Below are positions 52,616-53,971 of a stretch of 53,971 bases of DNA, piece after piece (position 1 is the stretch's first letter; each line of letters begins with the position of its first letter). The notes under the pieces are model-generated. The model did no database searches, was not told where the DNA came from, and saw only the letters and a list, made by a program, of their open reading frames with translations. This stretch comes from Lentisphaeraceae bacterium (GTDB lineage: Bacteria; Verrucomicrobiota; Lentisphaeria; Lentisphaerales; Lentisphaeraceae), in NCBI GenBank assembly GCA_021232515.1, contig JAJPOQ010000062.1, positions 1 through 53,971 on the forward strand. Direction: 5' to 3'. Position numbers and translations under genes: made by a program.

Positions 52616-53611
52616 ATGAAATTCGCTATTCTTCTATGTCTATTTATTCTCTCAAACTCTCTATTTGGAGTTGAAAGCTTTAAGTGTAAATACGAAAGAG
52701 ACTACTTTGTCCAGCTCCCTGAAAACTACGATTCAAGTAAAAAATACTGGTTGCTAGTTTTAGTTCACGGTTACAGAGGTAATGGTCAACAGATAATGGG
52801 CGTTGCTAAAAAGTTTAATTTCAAAAATGAGGCTATAATTGTCGCGCCTTCTTTTCCATGGGACATGAAAATGGGCGGCTACTATCAAATGCTTGGAGGT
52901 AACTCCGATAAGCAGCTGATCGATATATTTGAGACTCTCGGAGAAAAGCACAATTTGCATGACCGCATGCTTCTTTGGGGGCACTCTGGAGGTTCACAAT
53001 ATAGTCATCGCTTTGCCATGAAGCACCATAAGTATGTACTAGCGTGTGCATCCTCCTCTGGCGGAAGTTGGGGTCATGTCAGTAAAAAGGCGTCGCACAT
53101 ACCATTTGCTATTTCTTGCGGTGAAAAAGATACAGGTAAGTCAGTCTCTATGTCACCAATGGGCCGCTTAGACTGGTTCCGTTCATATAGAAATGAGATG
53201 ATCAAAAACAAAATGTTCTTCGTTGATAAAGTCATCCCAGGCATGGGCCACGGAATTGGCCCTTGGTGCTATGGTATAACTGATGAGCTTTTTAAATTAA
53301 CTACTACTGGTCTATACCCTGCTCAGCGTGAAGTACTCAAAAAACAGGTTGATAAACTTAGAGACATGGCAAAGTCTGGAAATACCAGAAACCTGGACTA
53401 CGAAATCAGTAAACTTAAAAACCTTCGATTCCCAAAACTAAAATACTCCAAAACATCTGTCGACGATACTTCAGAAGAGCAAAAAAATAAATTCCAAAAA
53501 ACTGCTAACGAATATGGCTTCACCTCAAATAAAAAAGCCGAAAAATACTTAAGCGAACGCTACAAGTACTACATTCAAAATGTTCTTGCCCCAGAATTAA
53601 AAAGTTATTAA
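52616..53611 (+). CDS. Secreted alpha/beta hydrolase (esterase-like)
   Basis: A 331-residue protein. The ATG at 52616 gives a signal peptide (FAILLCLFILSNSLFGVES); an upstream ATG at 52559 does not. The alpha/beta hydrolase core (about 25-215) includes LLVLVHGYRGNGQQI (oxyanion region), nucleophile S124 in LLWGHSGGSQYS, a likely acid in SCGEKDTGKS, and His in GMGHGIG. It resembles PHB-depolymerase/feruloyl-esterase type secreted esterases. The last ~110 residues are a Lys-rich helical tail without a recognisable domain. The substrate is unknown; an acetylated or feruloylated polysaccharide would fit the region. The stop codon overlaps the transposase remnant. Confidence 0.85.
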   Translation: MKFAILLCLFILSNSLFGVESFKCKYERDYFVQLPENYDSSKKYWLLVLVHGYRGNGQQIMGVAKKFNFKNEAIIVAPSFPWDMKMGGYYQMLGGNSDKQLIDIFETLGEKHNLHDRMLLWGHSGGSQYSHRFAMKHHKYVLACASSSGGSWGHVSKKASHIPFAISCGEKDTGKSVSMSPMGRLDWFRSYRNEMIKNKMFFVDKVIPGMGHGIGPWCYGITDELFKLTTTGLYPAQREVLKKQVDKLRDMAKSGNTRNLDYEISKLKNLRFPKLKYSKTSVDDTSEEQKNKFQKTANEYGFTSNKKAEKYLSERYKYYIQNVLAPELKSY

Positions 53612-53971
53612 TGTTCCAAGTTCTGTGATGATGGACCAACCTTTCTAATTCCCATCATCACCTTATTCTGTATTTTCATCTTTTCATTCCAGAATAGTTT
53701 CCACTGCTTTTCATCAGTAAATTTCTTTAACAATATGCGAGCCATTTTTGCACATCCCTTATTCGACCAATTGTACGCTACTTTTTTAATTCTACGCGCC
53801 ACGTCACGAATCACCCTTTCAATGAGGGATCATGCTCTTGGACAAATGATACCAGTTTTCAGCCATTGTCTTACATATCCAAACATGGCTTTTTTAGAAT
53901 TTTCTAAATATGTTGCTGCTTTGTCATAGCTCTTTCGATGAAGATGTTTAATAAGAGAGTCTATCATCTCT
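53608..53971 (-). pseudogene. Transposase remnant with in-frame stop, cut by window edge
   Basis: On the minus strand one frame runs from the window edge (EMIDSLIKHLHRKSYDKAAT; YVRQWLKTGIICPRA), is broken by TGA at 53830-53832, and continues in the same frame as SLIERVIRDVARRIKKVAYN, then WSNKGCAKMARILLKKFTDE to a TAA at 53608. The [ST]S.IER..R...RR.K...NWS.KG...MARI pattern is that of a transposase C-terminus; the IS family is not certain. The stop makes it a pseudogene. The 5' part lies outside the window. Confidence 0.7.

Noticed and set aside
53830..53832. TGA read as a sense codon in the transposase frame
   Set aside because: All other genes in the window use TGA as a normal stop (for example the sulfatase, the P460 and both sigma-factor genes), so recoding is not supported.

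Overview
This window looks like a chromosome piece from a marine member of the Lentisphaerae (PVC superphylum), close to Lentisphaera. The signs are: four tandem pairs of a Planctomycete-type cytochrome/PSD protein and a HXXSHH-domain (DUF1552) protein; several secreted prepilin-like proteins beginning [13 protein letters not shown] sigma factors paired with a FecR/LamG protein or a Ser/Thr kinase; a type I sulfatase; and AT-rich DNA. The taxonomy is inferred from these families, since no rRNA or tRNA is present. No CRISPR array is visible, and the only mobile element is a broken transposase at the right edge.

Layout. 1-5.7 kb: short repeats, an ECF sigma/FecR-LamG pair, a prepilin-like gene followed by a decayed second copy, the tail of a decayed STN-domain gene, and a TonB-dependent receptor (all minus strand). 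5.9-9.8 kb: PSD/DUF1552 pair 1. 9.9-10.3 kb: a small STAS-like protein. 10.5-14.9 kb: a compact operon of di-haem peroxidase, blue-copper protein, cytochrome P460 and chemoreceptor, with an inverted repeat that would mask its first ribosome binding site. 15-19.4 kb: a PIG-L deacetylase and NagB-like deaminase, divergent from a Tat-exported Gfo/Idh oxidoreductase and a ROK regulator. 19.4-23 kb: a ThuA lipoprotein divergent from a sugar dehydrogenase-cytochrome c fusion. 23.1-27 kb: PSD/DUF1552 pair 2. 27.2-29.5 kb: an S9 peptidase. 29.8-32.4 kb: an ECF sigma factor overlapping a membrane Ser/Thr kinase. 32.5-37.6 kb: prepilin-like protein, PSD/DUF1552 pair 3 and a DUF1080-like protein. 37.8-44.6 kb: a tightly coupled sugar-acid operon (DapA-family enzyme, MR/MLE dehydratase, Na+/solute symporter, DgoK-like kinase, DgoA-like aldolase, sulfatase). 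44.6-44.7 kb: the last ~29 codons of a lost fifth DUF1552 gene. 44.8-45.8 kb: an SMP-30/lactonase-like lipoprotein. 46-50.9 kb: PSD/DUF1552 pair 4, whose PSD protein carries a zinc-ribbon, pseudokinase and transmembrane N-terminus. 51-52.4 kb: two convergent prepilin-like genes. 52.6-53.6 kb: a secreted alpha/beta hydrolase. 53.6 kb to the end: the transposase remnant.

How the genes fit together. Most products are exported (Sec, Tat or lipoprotein signals) and many carry c-type haem or copper, so the region mainly encodes envelope redox and carbohydrate-processing functions. The 37.8-44.6 kb operon can be read as sulfate removal, uptake, dehydration, phosphorylation and aldol cleavage of a galactonate-type acid, possibly from a sulfated algal galactan. 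The most unusual observations are the pseudokinase-cytochrome fusion, the redox operon that ends in a chemoreceptor, the masked ribosome binding site of that operon, and a ~40-nt near-identical element just upstream of two adjacent operons (34 of 40 positions).
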